Assembly (NCBI RefSeq): GCF_014333425.1
Contig: NZ_JACRYT010000012.1
Coordinates: 26,190 to 90,189, forward strand
From: Zhenpiania hominis
Lineage (GTDB): Bacteria > Bacillota > Clostridia > Peptostreptococcales > Anaerovoracaceae
Reading direction: 5' to 3'
DNA length: 64,000 nt
In this document: in pieces, positions 1 to 7,843 of the stretch
How positions within the stretch are numbered: position 1 is the stretch's first letter
Layout of the letters: every line of letters begins with the position of its first letter
The notes under the pieces: generated by a model
Database searches by the model: none
Told to the model about the DNA's origin: nothing
What the model saw: the letters and a program-made list of their open reading frames with translations, nothing else
Translations under genes and position numbers: made by a program

Positions 1-38
1 TTAATATGCCTGACCTTGCTTGCAATGTTCAGCGCATC

Positions 39-779
39 TTATTGTTCGTCCCCTTTTCCATACACATCTTCATCATGTTCAACGATCTGCAGGACTTGTA
101 TCATTTTATTATACTCAGCCCGCTCCAAACCCCAGAAAAAAATCGCGTCATCGTTATCTTTTAAACATTCCGTCATGGTCTTTCGGTATTCTTCCCGGTT
201 GTATCCAAGGGCCACGGGGAAAAATCCTTTTTCCTCCAAATAATAGTTCATCGCCAGCCTTGCCATGGCTCCGCTATATTCTTCAAATGGATAGAGCCGC
301 AAGATGCCGCAGTGAATCGCGGCCGCGCGGCGCATCTCGTTTGCTCCGATCCGGTAAGCTTCCCGAAACAGTTTTTCAATTCCGCTTTCAATATCTTCAT
401 GATATGGCGGAACGTACTTCCATTCCTGGACAAATGGTTCCGACTTGCGAAATCCGGAATCCTTTCCCATAAGGGAACTGTAAAATTTAAGCAGGAGCGT
501 TTTGTCCAGACTACATTTCAGCGTCAGACAGTCCCGCATCAGTTCTAATGTATTCATATAATTTTTAATAAACACACAATCTTTTAAAGACGCCTCCCGT
601 GGGATATCCCCTGCCATAATTCCTTCCACTTCTTTTTTGGAAAGCTCCGTACCGTCCAGTTCCATGCTTCCGTATATGTAATCCATTTCATTCAGGCGCT
701 TCAGCGTTCTGCTGGTTTCTCTTCTGAACGGTTTGCGCAGCCCCAGATCGATCTTCAGTTTTACTAATTCCTTATACAT
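39..779 (-). CDS. Fic/DOC-like protein with degenerate active site
   Basis: 246-residue soluble protein with the outline of a Fic domain. Residues 39-50 resemble the N-terminal inhibitory-helix region, which usually carries an [S/T]xxxE[G/N] motif. Residues 122-137 match the flap region that reads F/YVPPP.E in Fic enzymes. The loop that should read HPFxxGNGRxxR is at 162-175 but reads YPFEEYSGAMARL, so the catalytic His and the GNGR phosphate-binding residues are gone. AMP-transfer is therefore unlikely; a binding or regulatory role, or decay, is inferred. The start is backed by AGGAGG six bases upstream. It stands alone, divergent from the MgtC gene. Confidence 0.72.
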   Translation of the reverse strand: MYKELVKLKIDLGLRKPFRRETSRTLKRLNEMDYIYGSMELDGTELSKKEVEGIMAGDIPREASLKDCVFIKNYMNTLELMRDCLTLKCSLDKTLLLKFYSSLMGKDSGFRKSEPFVQEWKYVPPYHEDIESGIEKLFREAYRIGANEMRRAAAIHCGILRLYPFEEYSGAMARLAMNYYLEEKGFFPVALGYNREEYRKTMTECLKDNDDAIFFWGLERAEYNKMIQVLQIVEHDEDVYGKGDEQ

Positions 780-896
780 GAAAATCCTCCTATGCTCTAT
801 TTCTACAGTTTAACACAGAATCTGAAATTTCGCCAGAAAACCCCGTTTTTTCTCACTTCTTCCTGATAAAACCCGGAAAGCTCCTATTTTCCGCTC

Positions 897-925
897 TTGC
901 CCCAAACCGGTATTGCGCATATAAT
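897..925 (+). promoter_or_regulatory. Candidate sigma-A promoter of the mgtC-family gene
   Basis: TTGCCC (897-902) and TATAAT (920-925) with a 17-base spacer, followed by AAAGGAG and the ATG at 945. The -10 is perfect and the -35 is weak. Confidence 0.45.
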
Positions 926-944
926 AAAAGCAAAAAGGAGCTAA

Positions 945-1637
945 ATGATGATTTCCTTACCGGATATCTTTTATGATGTAAATTTATTCTCAACCGCTCT
1001 GCGTCTTGTTCTTGCCGTCATATTCGGCGGTATTATCGGGCTGGAGCGGGGTGCCAACCGCCACCCCGCCGGGTTCCGTACGCATATTCTCGTCTGCGTC
1101 GGTTCCGCTCTTGCCATGCTTACAAACGCGTATCTCTGCCAGACATACGGAACCGGGGATCCTGCCCGTCTCGGCGCGCAGGTTATAACCGGCGTCGGTT
1201 TTCTGGGTGTCGGCACGATCCTGGTTACCGGAAGGCACAAGATAAAAGGACTCACGACCGCCGCGGGGCTTTGGGCTTCGGCCTGCCTTGGCCTGGCTCT
1301 CGGAATCGGATTTTATTCCGGCGCGGTAGTCGCCGCCGTCGTAATTTTCGCCAGCCTCGCTTTGCTCCCAAAGGTGGAAAACCATTTTTACAAAAAGTCC
1401 CATGCCATCGACCTTTACATTGAAATTGATTCCGTCGAGCACTTCCGCGCTTTTATCCGGCATGTCCGCTCCATTGACGCCGCTTTTTATGAAACGCATC
1501 TGAGCCAGGCGAATCCGATCATGCAAGAAGGAATCGCTTTTCACCTCTCCATGATTCTCCCCAAAGGGATCTCCCATAATCAGGCAGTAGAGGAATTTGG
1601 AAATTTTGAAGGAGTCTATCTGATCGAAGAAATATAA
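945..1637 (+). CDS. MgtC/SapB family membrane protein
   Basis: 230 residues. The N-terminal ~140 residues contain the MgtC-family hydrophobic segments, with the signature around 28-45 (GGIIGLERGANRHPAGFRTH) and the Gly-rich stretch GAQVITGVGFLGVGTI near 85. About four membrane helices are predicted by eye. The C-terminal ~85 residues look like a small cytoplasmic ACT-like domain, common in this family. MgtC proteins are linked to Mg2+ starvation, membrane potential and virulence, but many Firmicute members have no defined role. An AAAGGAG site precedes an ATGATG start. It is monocistronic, with a -10-like TATAAT at 920-925. Confidence 0.85.
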   Translation: MMISLPDIFYDVNLFSTALRLVLAVIFGGIIGLERGANRHPAGFRTHILVCVGSALAMLTNAYLCQTYGTGDPARLGAQVITGVGFLGVGTILVTGRHKIKGLTTAAGLWASACLGLALGIGFYSGAVVAAVVIFASLALLPKVENHFYKKSHAIDLYIEIDSVEHFRAFIRHVRSIDAAFYETHLSQANPIMQEGIAFHLSMILPKGISHNQAVEEFGNFEGVYLIEEI

Positions 1638-1656
1638 CAACATCTGTCTACGAAAA

Positions 1657-1683
1657 ATCCGCCCCTGCTTGGGGCGGATCCAT
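1657..1683 (-). terminator. Rho-independent terminator, probably bidirectional
   Basis: Perfect 9-bp stem ATCCGCCCC/GGGGCGGAT with a 5-base loop. Reading the minus strand it is followed by TTTTT, so it ends the MoaA-like gene. It also lies 20 bases past the mgtC stop and may stop that transcript from the other side. Confidence 0.8.
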
Positions 1684-1712
1684 TAAAAAGTGTGCGTTTC
1701 CGCTATGTCTTT

Positions 1713-2279
1713 TTATTCACAATCCTTCAAAAATCCAATTTTTCCAATCGCTGCCGCGTATTTAAACATGTCCACATCGCCGAAATCCCCTTCTACCGGG
1801 CGAAGCCTCAGCTTTGCCTTGATTTCCTCATAGGGCATGGTTGGCAGAAATACAATCTCGTAATCATGCTGAAAGGTCAGCTGCACAAAATCCAGAATTT
1901 CATCATCGCTGAATCCTTTTTCTAAAGAAACCTGAAGCCGCACTTTCAGCCGCTGATCAACCGCTTTGTTGATCCCTTCCACCACCGGCTCCAGCTGCAT
2001 GCCGTCATGGGATCTTTTATAGCGTGTGTACCGCATGGTATTGACATTGATCATCACGCCGGTCAGCCCGGCCTTTTTTAATTTTTCCGCCATCGCTGAA
2101 AGTTCCTGCCCGTCGGTCTCAATCAAAATTTCTTCATTCTGAAGCTTACGGACGATATCAATGATCCCGGTCCGCTTCAGAGGCTCTTTTCCTGCCAGAA
2201 CGACACGTTTCTGTCCCTCTGCCTGTTTGAGGATTTCCTCTTTTGACGGTACTGTCGCGTCTTTGAATTCAATTCTCAT
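1713..2279 (-). CDS. MoaA-like protein lacking the radical-SAM cysteine motif
   Basis: 188 residues from the ATG at 2279; an upstream TTG at 2306 is less likely because GGGAGG precedes the ATG. The middle resembles the TIM-barrel part of MoaA-type radical SAM enzymes: AGKEPLKR aligns with TGGEPLLR, ETDGQELSAMAEKLKKAG with the TTNG..LA..A..L..AG helix, and VMINVNTM..RYKR with VNVSLDSL....F..I. The N-terminal CxxxCxxC loop that would hold the [4Fe-4S] cluster is absent, and the protein contains a single Cys, at the C-terminal end. Normal MoaA is about 330 residues. It may be a barrel fragment kept for another role or a decaying paralogue. The alignment is by eye. Confidence 0.55.
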   Translation of the reverse strand: MRIEFKDATVPSKEEILKQAEGQKRVVLAGKEPLKRTGIIDIVRKLQNEEILIETDGQELSAMAEKLKKAGLTGVMINVNTMRYTRYKRSHDGMQLEPVVEGINKAVDQRLKVRLQVSLEKGFSDDEILDFVQLTFQHDYEIVFLPTMPYEEIKAKLRLRPVEGDFGDVDMFKYAAAIGKIGFLKDCE

Positions 2280-2392
2280 TTTTTCTGTTTCCTCCCGCTT
2301 GTCCAAGTCGAAATTATTTTACCTTATCCTTCCGCTCTAGTCAACACGCCTGTCCTGTGTTACAATGCTTTTACCAAAGGAGGCCCATTGTT

Positions 2393-2941
2393 ATGAAAAT
2401 TTTTGTCATCAGTGATACCCATGGAAGAACCGAAAAAGCGGAAGAAGTATGGAACAGACTGACGGATGTGGACCTGGTTCTTCATCTTGGCGATTATGAG
2501 AAAGACGCTCAGCGGCTCGCTCAAATCTTCGGAGTGGAGGTCATCGGAGTAAAAGGAAATATGGACGGATCTTACAGCAGAGAAGATTACCGCATTGTGG
2601 ATACGGAATATGGCAAACTCCTGCTGACCCACGGACACATGGATCAGGTCAAAATCAGCCCTCTTAATCTGCTTTACCGCGCGCAGGAACTCGGCTGCCG
2701 CGCCGTTTTATTCGGACACACCCATATTCCGTTTTATGAGGAAGAAAGCGGGATCTATCTTGTCAATCCGGGAAGTCTCTCCCAGCCCCGGGACGGAAGC
2801 GAAGGCTCTTACGCGATTCTACACACCTCTGAAAAAGAATTCCATTGCGCCATTGTTTACTATTCCAGTCTCCATGGCGGAAAAAAGCCGCCTCAAACGA
2901 GACGGCTCAGAAATATGCTCAATTACAGCGACCGGTTTTAA
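2393..2941 (+). CDS. YfcE/MJ0936-family metallophosphodiesterase
   Basis: 182 residues. Calcineurin-like metallophosphoesterase with all metal motifs in order: SDTHG (near residue 6), HLGDY (33), GNMDG (56), THGH (78) and GHTH (105). This small family hydrolyses phosphodiesters in vitro with Mn2+; the physiological substrate is unclear. The ATG at 2393 follows AAAGGAGG; an in-frame ATG 36 bases earlier lacks a site. The gene is convergent with carB, and its last codons encode carB's terminator on the other strand. Confidence 0.88.
   Translation: MKIFVISDTHGRTEKAEEVWNRLTDVDLVLHLGDYEKDAQRLAQIFGVEVIGVKGNMDGSYSREDYRIVDTEYGKLLLTHGHMDQVKISPLNLLYRAQELGCRAVLFGHTHIPFYEEESGIYLVNPGSLSQPRDGSEGSYAILHTSEKEFHCAIVYYSSLHGGKKPPQTRRLRNMLNYSDRF
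2881..2908 (-). terminator. Terminator of carAB inside the 3' end of the opposite gene
   Basis: On the minus strand AGCCGTCTC-GTTT-GAGGCGGCT pairs over nine positions (one G-U) and is followed by six T. It lies 54 bases past the carB stop but within the coding sequence of the convergent phosphodiesterase. Confidence 0.7.
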
Positions 2942-2956
2942 TTCCGGTCTTTTTTC
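2930..2956 (+). terminator. Terminator of the YfcE-type phosphodiesterase gene
   Basis: GACCGG/CCGGTC stem with an 8-base loop followed by a T-run. The loop contains the gene's TAA stop codon. Confidence 0.7.
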
Positions 2957-2961
2957 TGTTT

Positions 2962-5900
2962 TTACAACGTATGGTACTCCAGACGCGTATGTTTTTGCTT
3001 CAGGCTGATAGCGATTAAAAATGCCGCGGCAGTGTCCATGCAGGTGAGGACCGGAAGCCCCCGCTCAATGGCTTTTCTGCGGATCGGGAACGTATCGCTC
3101 TCCGGCCGATTGGCAACCTTCGGAGTGTTGATTACCATCTGGATCTCTTCCCCAATCATCTCCTTTGCCTTTTCATAAGGAATGACTTCCGCGGCAATGC
3201 CCTCCTTGTGCATAAAAGCCCCGGTGCCTTCGGAAGCATATAGCTTAAATCCTGCCTGTTCATACCGTTTCAAGGTCTTGGCGGTTCCCGCGTTTTTATC
3301 CGGATCCCGCAGCGTTACAAAGATATTGCCCTCTGTCGGAATTTTCGTCCCCGCCGCGAGGAATCCTTTGTAAATCGCTTTGCTCAAATCCTTGTCAATG
3401 CCCAGCACTTCACCGGTGGATTTCATTTCAGGCCCCAAAGCCATATCCATATTGGTCAACTTGGCGTTGGAGAACACCGGAACCTTTACCGCATAGTAAT
3501 CGGCTCTCCTGTAAAGCCCGGTTCCGTATTGGGAATCCCGCAGTTTGTGTCCCAGCATAGCCGCCACTGCCAGCTTTACCATCGGGACTTTCGTTACCTT
3601 GCTCAAAATCGGTACGGTTCTGGAAGCCCGCGGGTTTACCTCAATCACGTAAATTTTCTTTCCGTCGTAAGCGTACTGGATGTTCACAAGTCCCGTAATG
3701 TGCAGCGCCTTTGTGATCCGTTTCGTATAATCGATCAGGGTATCCTCCACCTCTTTGGAAAGGGTGAAGTGCGGATATACGGAAATGCTGTCACCGGAAT
3801 GGACGCCGGTTCGTTCGATATGCTCCATAATTCCCGGAATCAGCACGTCTTCCCCGTCCGCGATGGCGTCGACCTCAATTTCCTTTCCCTGGACATATTT
3901 ATCGATAAGAACCGGATGCTCCGTGGAGATCGAAACCGCTTCCTTCAGATAGCGTTTCAGCTCCACATCGCTGTATACAACCTGCATCGCTCTTCCACCG
4001 ATTACGTAGGAAGGACGCACCACCAGAGGATAGCCCAGCTTTTCCACCGCCGCGAAGGCTTCTTCCGCCGTGGTTACCGCAAGTCCCTCAGGCACGGAAA
4101 TTCCGATTTCCTCCAGAAGCTCACAGAATTTTTCCCGGTCTTCCGCCAGATCAATATACTTGTACGGCGTTCCCAGGATAGGAATGCTGCGGCTGTTGAG
4201 CTTTTCCGCCAGATTCAGGGACGTCTGTCCGCCAAACTGCAGAATCACGCCGTAAGGCCGCTCCTTCTTTATCACGTTCATTACATTATCAATATGAAGC
4301 GACTCAAAATACAGCTTATCCGAAGTGTCAAAGTCCGTGCTCACGGTTTCCGGATTATTGTTCATAATGATGGCTTCATATCCCAGATCTTTAATGGCCC
4401 AGACGCCCTGCACACAGCAGTAGTCAAATTCGATTCCCTGGCCGATCCGGATCGGTCCCGAGCCGACCACAAGAATTTTTTCTTCCGGAGAAACCTCCAC
4501 CTCGTCCTCTTCATCATAGCAGGAATAATAGTAAGGGGTGGCCGCGTCAAACTCTCCTCCACAGGTGTCGACCATTTTATATACCGGGAAGATATCGTTG
4601 TAGATACGGATATCCTGCAGAACCTCCCTGGACACGCCGGAAAGCCGCAGAATTTCGCTATCTGTAAATCCTCTGGACTCAACTTCGTACAGCAGTTCCT
4701 TGGTAAGCGGCTGGGTCTGCAGCGCTTCCTCCAGATCGATAATTCCCTTGATTTTTTTCAGGAACCAGCGGTCAATTTTCAAAAGGTCATAAAGCCCCTC
4801 CACGTCAATCAGCTTTCTTCTCAAAGCTTCCGCGATGCAGAAAATACGTTCGTCGTCGCACGCCGCCAGCTTTTCCATCAGCTTTTCGTTGTCCAGATTG
4901 GAAACGAACGGAATCCGCAGACCGTCACACTTGATTTCCACAGAAGTGAGAGCCTTCAGCAGGGCGCTCTCGAAGGTCCTGCAGATGGACATGACCTCAC
5001 CCGTAGCTTTCATCTGAGTCCCCAGCTTTCTGGAAGCGGTGCGGAATTTGTCAAAGGGCCATTTGGGGAACTTGACCACACAGTAGTCCAGAACCGGTTC
5101 AAAGCAGGCGCTGGTCTCCTGGGTCACGTAATTTTTCAATTCATCCAGATTATATCCAAGGGCGATTTTGGCCGCGATTTTGGCGATCGGATACCCCGCC
5201 GCCTTGGAAGCCAGCGCCGACGAACGGCTTACTCTCGGATTTACTTCGATTACAATATACTCTCCGTTGTCCGGATTCAGAGCAAACTGAACATTGCAGC
5301 CGCCCTCGATTTCCAGGCTGCGGATAATCTTCACCGCGGAATCCCGCAGCATCTGATACTCCTCATCCCGCAAAGTCTGGGTCGGTGCCACAACAATGCT
5401 GTCTCCCGTATGTACGCCCACCGGATCCAGATTTTCCATACTGCAGACAATGATACAGTTATCACGGCTGTCCCGCATAACTTCATACTCGATTTCTTTC
5501 CACCCCGCGACGGATTTTTCCAGCAGAATCTGCCCGATGGCGCTGTTTTCCATTCCTCTCCGGCACAGCAGCTGCAGCTCGTCATCGTTTGTAGCGACGC
5601 CGCCTCCGGTTCCTCCCAGCGTATAAGCGGGACGGATGATAACCGGATATCCGATTTTTTTAACGAAAGCCTCACATTCTTCCATACTGGTAGCGATTAC
5701 ACTTGGGGGAATCGGTTCTCCGATTTCCTGCATCAGCTTTTTGAATTCTTCCCGGTCTTCCGCCTTTTCGATGCTTTCCCGGTTCACCCCCAGCAGCTTC
5801 ACTCCGTATTTTTCCAGAATGCCATGCTCTTCCAGGGACATCGCCAGGTTCAAACCGGTCTGACCGCCAAACCCTGCCAGAATTCCATCCGGCCGCTCTT

Positions 5901-6138
5901 TTTCCAAAATCTGTTCCATGGCCTCCTCTGTCAGAGGTTCCATATACACTTTGTCCGCGATCCCTTCATCGGTCATGATGGTCGCCGGGTTGCTGTTGAC
6001 CAGAATGGTTTCGATTCCTTCTTCCCGAATCGCTTTGCAGGCCTGTGTCCCCGCATAATCGAATTCTGCCGCCTGGCCGATAATAATCGGGCCGGAACCG
6101 ATAATAAGCAATTTATTTAAAGACGCTTTCCTAGGCAT
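2962..6138 (-). CDS. carB: Carbamoyl-phosphate synthase large chain
   Basis: 1058 residues, normal length. It makes carbamoyl phosphate from bicarbonate, ammonia (from CarA) and two ATP, for arginine and pyrimidine synthesis. The two homologous ATP-grasp halves are visible: each starts with a GSGPI.IGQ loop (near residues 13 and 548), and each has an EVNPR(A/V)SR motif. The C-terminal ~140 residues form the MGS-like allosteric domain. The ATG at 6138 overlaps the carA stop by 8 bases; AAAGGTGG sits 8 bases before it. A GTG at 6150 is possible but has no better site. Cotranscribed with carA; the terminator lies at 2881-2908. Confidence 0.97.
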   Translation of the reverse strand: MPRKASLNKLLIIGSGPIIIGQAAEFDYAGTQACKAIREEGIETILVNSNPATIMTDEGIADKVYMEPLTEEAMEQILEKERPDGILAGFGGQTGLNLAMSLEEHGILEKYGVKLLGVNRESIEKAEDREEFKKLMQEIGEPIPPSVIATSMEECEAFVKKIGYPVIIRPAYTLGGTGGGVATNDDELQLLCRRGMENSAIGQILLEKSVAGWKEIEYEVMRDSRDNCIIVCSMENLDPVGVHTGDSIVVAPTQTLRDEEYQMLRDSAVKIIRSLEIEGGCNVQFALNPDNGEYIVIEVNPRVSRSSALASKAAGYPIAKIAAKIALGYNLDELKNYVTQETSACFEPVLDYCVVKFPKWPFDKFRTASRKLGTQMKATGEVMSICRTFESALLKALTSVEIKCDGLRIPFVSNLDNEKLMEKLAACDDERIFCIAEALRRKLIDVEGLYDLLKIDRWFLKKIKGIIDLEEALQTQPLTKELLYEVESRGFTDSEILRLSGVSREVLQDIRIYNDIFPVYKMVDTCGGEFDAATPYYYSCYDEEDEVEVSPEEKILVVGSGPIRIGQGIEFDYCCVQGVWAIKDLGYEAIIMNNNPETVSTDFDTSDKLYFESLHIDNVMNVIKKERPYGVILQFGGQTSLNLAEKLNSRSIPILGTPYKYIDLAEDREKFCELLEEIGISVPEGLAVTTAEEAFAAVEKLGYPLVVRPSYVIGGRAMQVVYSDVELKRYLKEAVSISTEHPVLIDKYVQGKEIEVDAIADGEDVLIPGIMEHIERTGVHSGDSISVYPHFTLSKEVEDTLIDYTKRITKALHITGLVNIQYAYDGKKIYVIEVNPRASRTVPILSKVTKVPMVKLAVAAMLGHKLRDSQYGTGLYRRADYYAVKVPVFSNAKLTNMDMALGPEMKSTGEVLGIDKDLSKAIYKGFLAAGTKIPTEGNIFVTLRDPDKNAGTAKTLKRYEQAGFKLYASEGTGAFMHKEGIAAEVIPYEKAKEMIGEEIQMVINTPKVANRPESDTFPIRRKAIERGLPVLTCMDTAAAFLIAISLKQKHTRLEYHTL

Positions 6139-7240
6139 TCTCCTTACCACCTTTCATCATAGTTACAAATTTGTCAAACAGATATACGCTGTCATTGGGT
6201 CCCGGAGACGCCTCAGGATGAAACTGCACGGAAAACACCGGAAGTTCTCTGTGCTCCATTCCCTCTACGGTTCCATCGTTCAGGTTCAGATGGGTCACTT
6301 CCATACCGTTGAGCATGATGCTTTCCATTTTTACCGCGTAACCGTGGTTCTGAGAAGTAATATAAGAACGCTTTGTATCTTTGTCATATACGCCATGGTT
6401 GCCGCCCCGGTGTCCATACTTCAATTTATAAGTCTGACCGCCCGCCGCCAGGGCCAGAATCTGATGCCCCATACAGATTCCGAAAATCGGCACATCCGCG
6501 TCCCGCAGAAGAACCGCGGTTTCCCGGATCGCTTCGGTAGCTTCCTCCGGATCTCCCGGCCCGTTTGTCAGGAAAATGCCGTCCGGATGATAGTCCAGAA
6601 TTTCCTTCGCCGAGGTTCCGTAAGGAAACATCTCCAGCTCGCATCCCCGTTCCATCAGGGCTTTCAGGATACTCATCTTAACGCCGAAGTCCAGTACCGC
6701 CACCTTATAGGTTCCTCCCGCGCCCAGGGTCACCCGATCCACAGTGGAAACTTCTTTCATCCAGTCGCCCCGCAGCGTGGAAGCTTCACAAATCTCTCTG
6801 GCCTGTTCAATCGAAATGCCCTCGTTGCTGATTACGCATTTTACCGTTCCTTCCGTACGGATTTTCTTCGTAATCTTTCTCGTATCCACTCCCCAGATTC
6901 CCGGGGTTTTCTGTTCCCGCAGCCAGGTGTCCAGCGTCATCACACTGTTGCTGTTGGATGGCTGGCTGCATAAATCTTTTATCACCAGACCAAGGGCGTG
7001 AATGCCTCCGGATTCATTATCAATACTGCTGATCCCGTAATTGCCTATAAGGGGATAGGTCATTGTAATAATCTGCCCTTTATAGGAAGGATCGGTCAAT
7101 ATCTTCTGATAGCCGGTCATAGAAGTATTGAATACCAGTTCACCTGTTCTTGTTCCCCGAAAGCCGAATCCATGTCCTTTATACACAGATCCATCTTCCA
7201 GGTAGATCAGCCCTTCCATCTTTTCCTTATTGTTTTCCAT
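6131..7240 (-). CDS. carA: Carbamoyl-phosphate synthase small chain (glutaminase)
   Basis: 369 residues. The N-terminal CPSase small-chain domain begins YLEDGSVYKGHGFG; the C-terminal class I glutamine amidotransferase has nucleophile Cys in FGICMGHQ and the His/Glu pair in QFHPEASPG. It releases ammonia from glutamine and feeds CarB through a tunnel. The ATG at 7240 is preceded by a GAGGAAGAGG stretch. The promoter at 7288-7316 overlaps an ARG-box-like sequence rather than any visible PyrR leader. With argG/argH elsewhere in the window, this suggests arginine control. Confidence 0.97.
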   Translation of the reverse strand: MENNKEKMEGLIYLEDGSVYKGHGFGFRGTRTGELVFNTSMTGYQKILTDPSYKGQIITMTYPLIGNYGISSIDNESGGIHALGLVIKDLCSQPSNSNSVMTLDTWLREQKTPGIWGVDTRKITKKIRTEGTVKCVISNEGISIEQAREICEASTLRGDWMKEVSTVDRVTLGAGGTYKVAVLDFGVKMSILKALMERGCELEMFPYGTSAKEILDYHPDGIFLTNGPGDPEEATEAIRETAVLLRDADVPIFGICMGHQILALAAGGQTYKLKYGHRGGNHGVYDKDTKRSYITSQNHGYAVKMESIMLNGMEVTHLNLNDGTVEGMEHRELPVFSVQFHPEASPGPNDSVYLFDKFVTMMKGGKENA

Positions 7241-7287
7241 TGTCCTCTTCCTCTTTTTCTTCCTGCGTCTTGTTTTTCATTCAGATA

Positions 7288-7316
7288 ATTATACATCTTT
7301 ATTCATGTTTATTCAA
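7288..7316 (-). promoter_or_regulatory. carAB promoter with overlapping ArgR-type box
   Basis: Minus strand TTGAAT (7311-7316), 17-base spacer, TATAAT (7288-7293). The spacer and flanks read CATGAATAAAGATGTAT, close to the Bacillus ARG box CATGAATAAAAATKCAAK. Binding is inferred from similarity only. Confidence 0.6.
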
Positions 7317-7339
7317 GTCCTTGCTTGGGAAATTTTCGC

Positions 7340-7372
7340 AAAAAAGGAGCAGTCTTTTTCCGACTCGCTCCT
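7340..7372 (-). terminator. Terminator of the dehydrogenase-dsdA-thioesterase unit
   Basis: On the minus strand AGGAGC-G-AGTC stem pairs with GACT-GCTCCT around a GGAAAAA loop, then T-run. It lies just past the thioesterase stop and upstream of the carA promoter. Confidence 0.8.
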
Positions 7373-7384
7373 GCGGGAATCCCT

Positions 7385-7843
7385 TCACCGTTTTTCCTTC
7401 GTTGTATCCACATTCATATAGACAGAAGCCGCGGTTGCCGCCAGTTTGCCTGTATTTTTGCTCCTTGCTTCGCAGACAATCTGCGTAATCCTCTTCCCAG
7501 CGGCTGTTGCTTTGGCGGTTACAATCAGCTGATCGCCAATCTGTACGGGACGGATATATTTAACATCTAAACTGATTGTCGGGGCATAGTTTTCACCGGC
7601 ACAAAATCTCGCGATTGCTGCCGCTGTAATATCGAAGGCCGTGCAGATCATTCCGCCGTGCATCATTCCGCCCCGGTTTGCCTGCCATTCCTGCACCGGA
7701 AATCCCAGTGTAATGGAAGTATCTTCATAGGAACAGCCGATCCTTACGGATCTCATTCTGCCATTTACCGTTTCTTTTTGCTGTTCGTTGTTTTCATACA
7801 TGGTTTTATCCAGATAGCGCTCCATCGTCTGCTGTCCGTCCAT
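7385..7843 (-). CDS. PaaI-type hotdog thioesterase
   Basis: 152 residues of the PaaI/4HBT hotdog family, which hydrolyses acyl- or aryl-CoA thioesters. The family signature is at about 58-72: NRGGMMHGGMICTAFD, with the HGG turn at the start of the long helix. It is followed by the strand SLDVKYIRPVQIGD. The ATG follows the dsdA TAA with no gap (TAAATG), so translation is probably coupled. The substrate is unknown; a housekeeping CoA-release role in amino-acid fermentation is a guess from the neighbours. Confidence 0.85.
   Translation of the reverse strand: MDGQQTMERYLDKTMYENNEQQKETVNGRMRSVRIGCSYEDTSITLGFPVQEWQANRGGMMHGGMICTAFDITAAAIARFCAGENYAPTISLDVKYIRPVQIGDQLIVTAKATAAGKRITQIVCEARSKNTGKLAATAASVYMNVDTTKEKR

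Noticed and set aside
3529..6120. Very long open frame (863 codons) on the plus strand over carB
   Set aside because: It is antisense to carB, whose ATP-grasp motifs are clear; the long frame arises from codon bias and has no recognisable domain or ribosome site.
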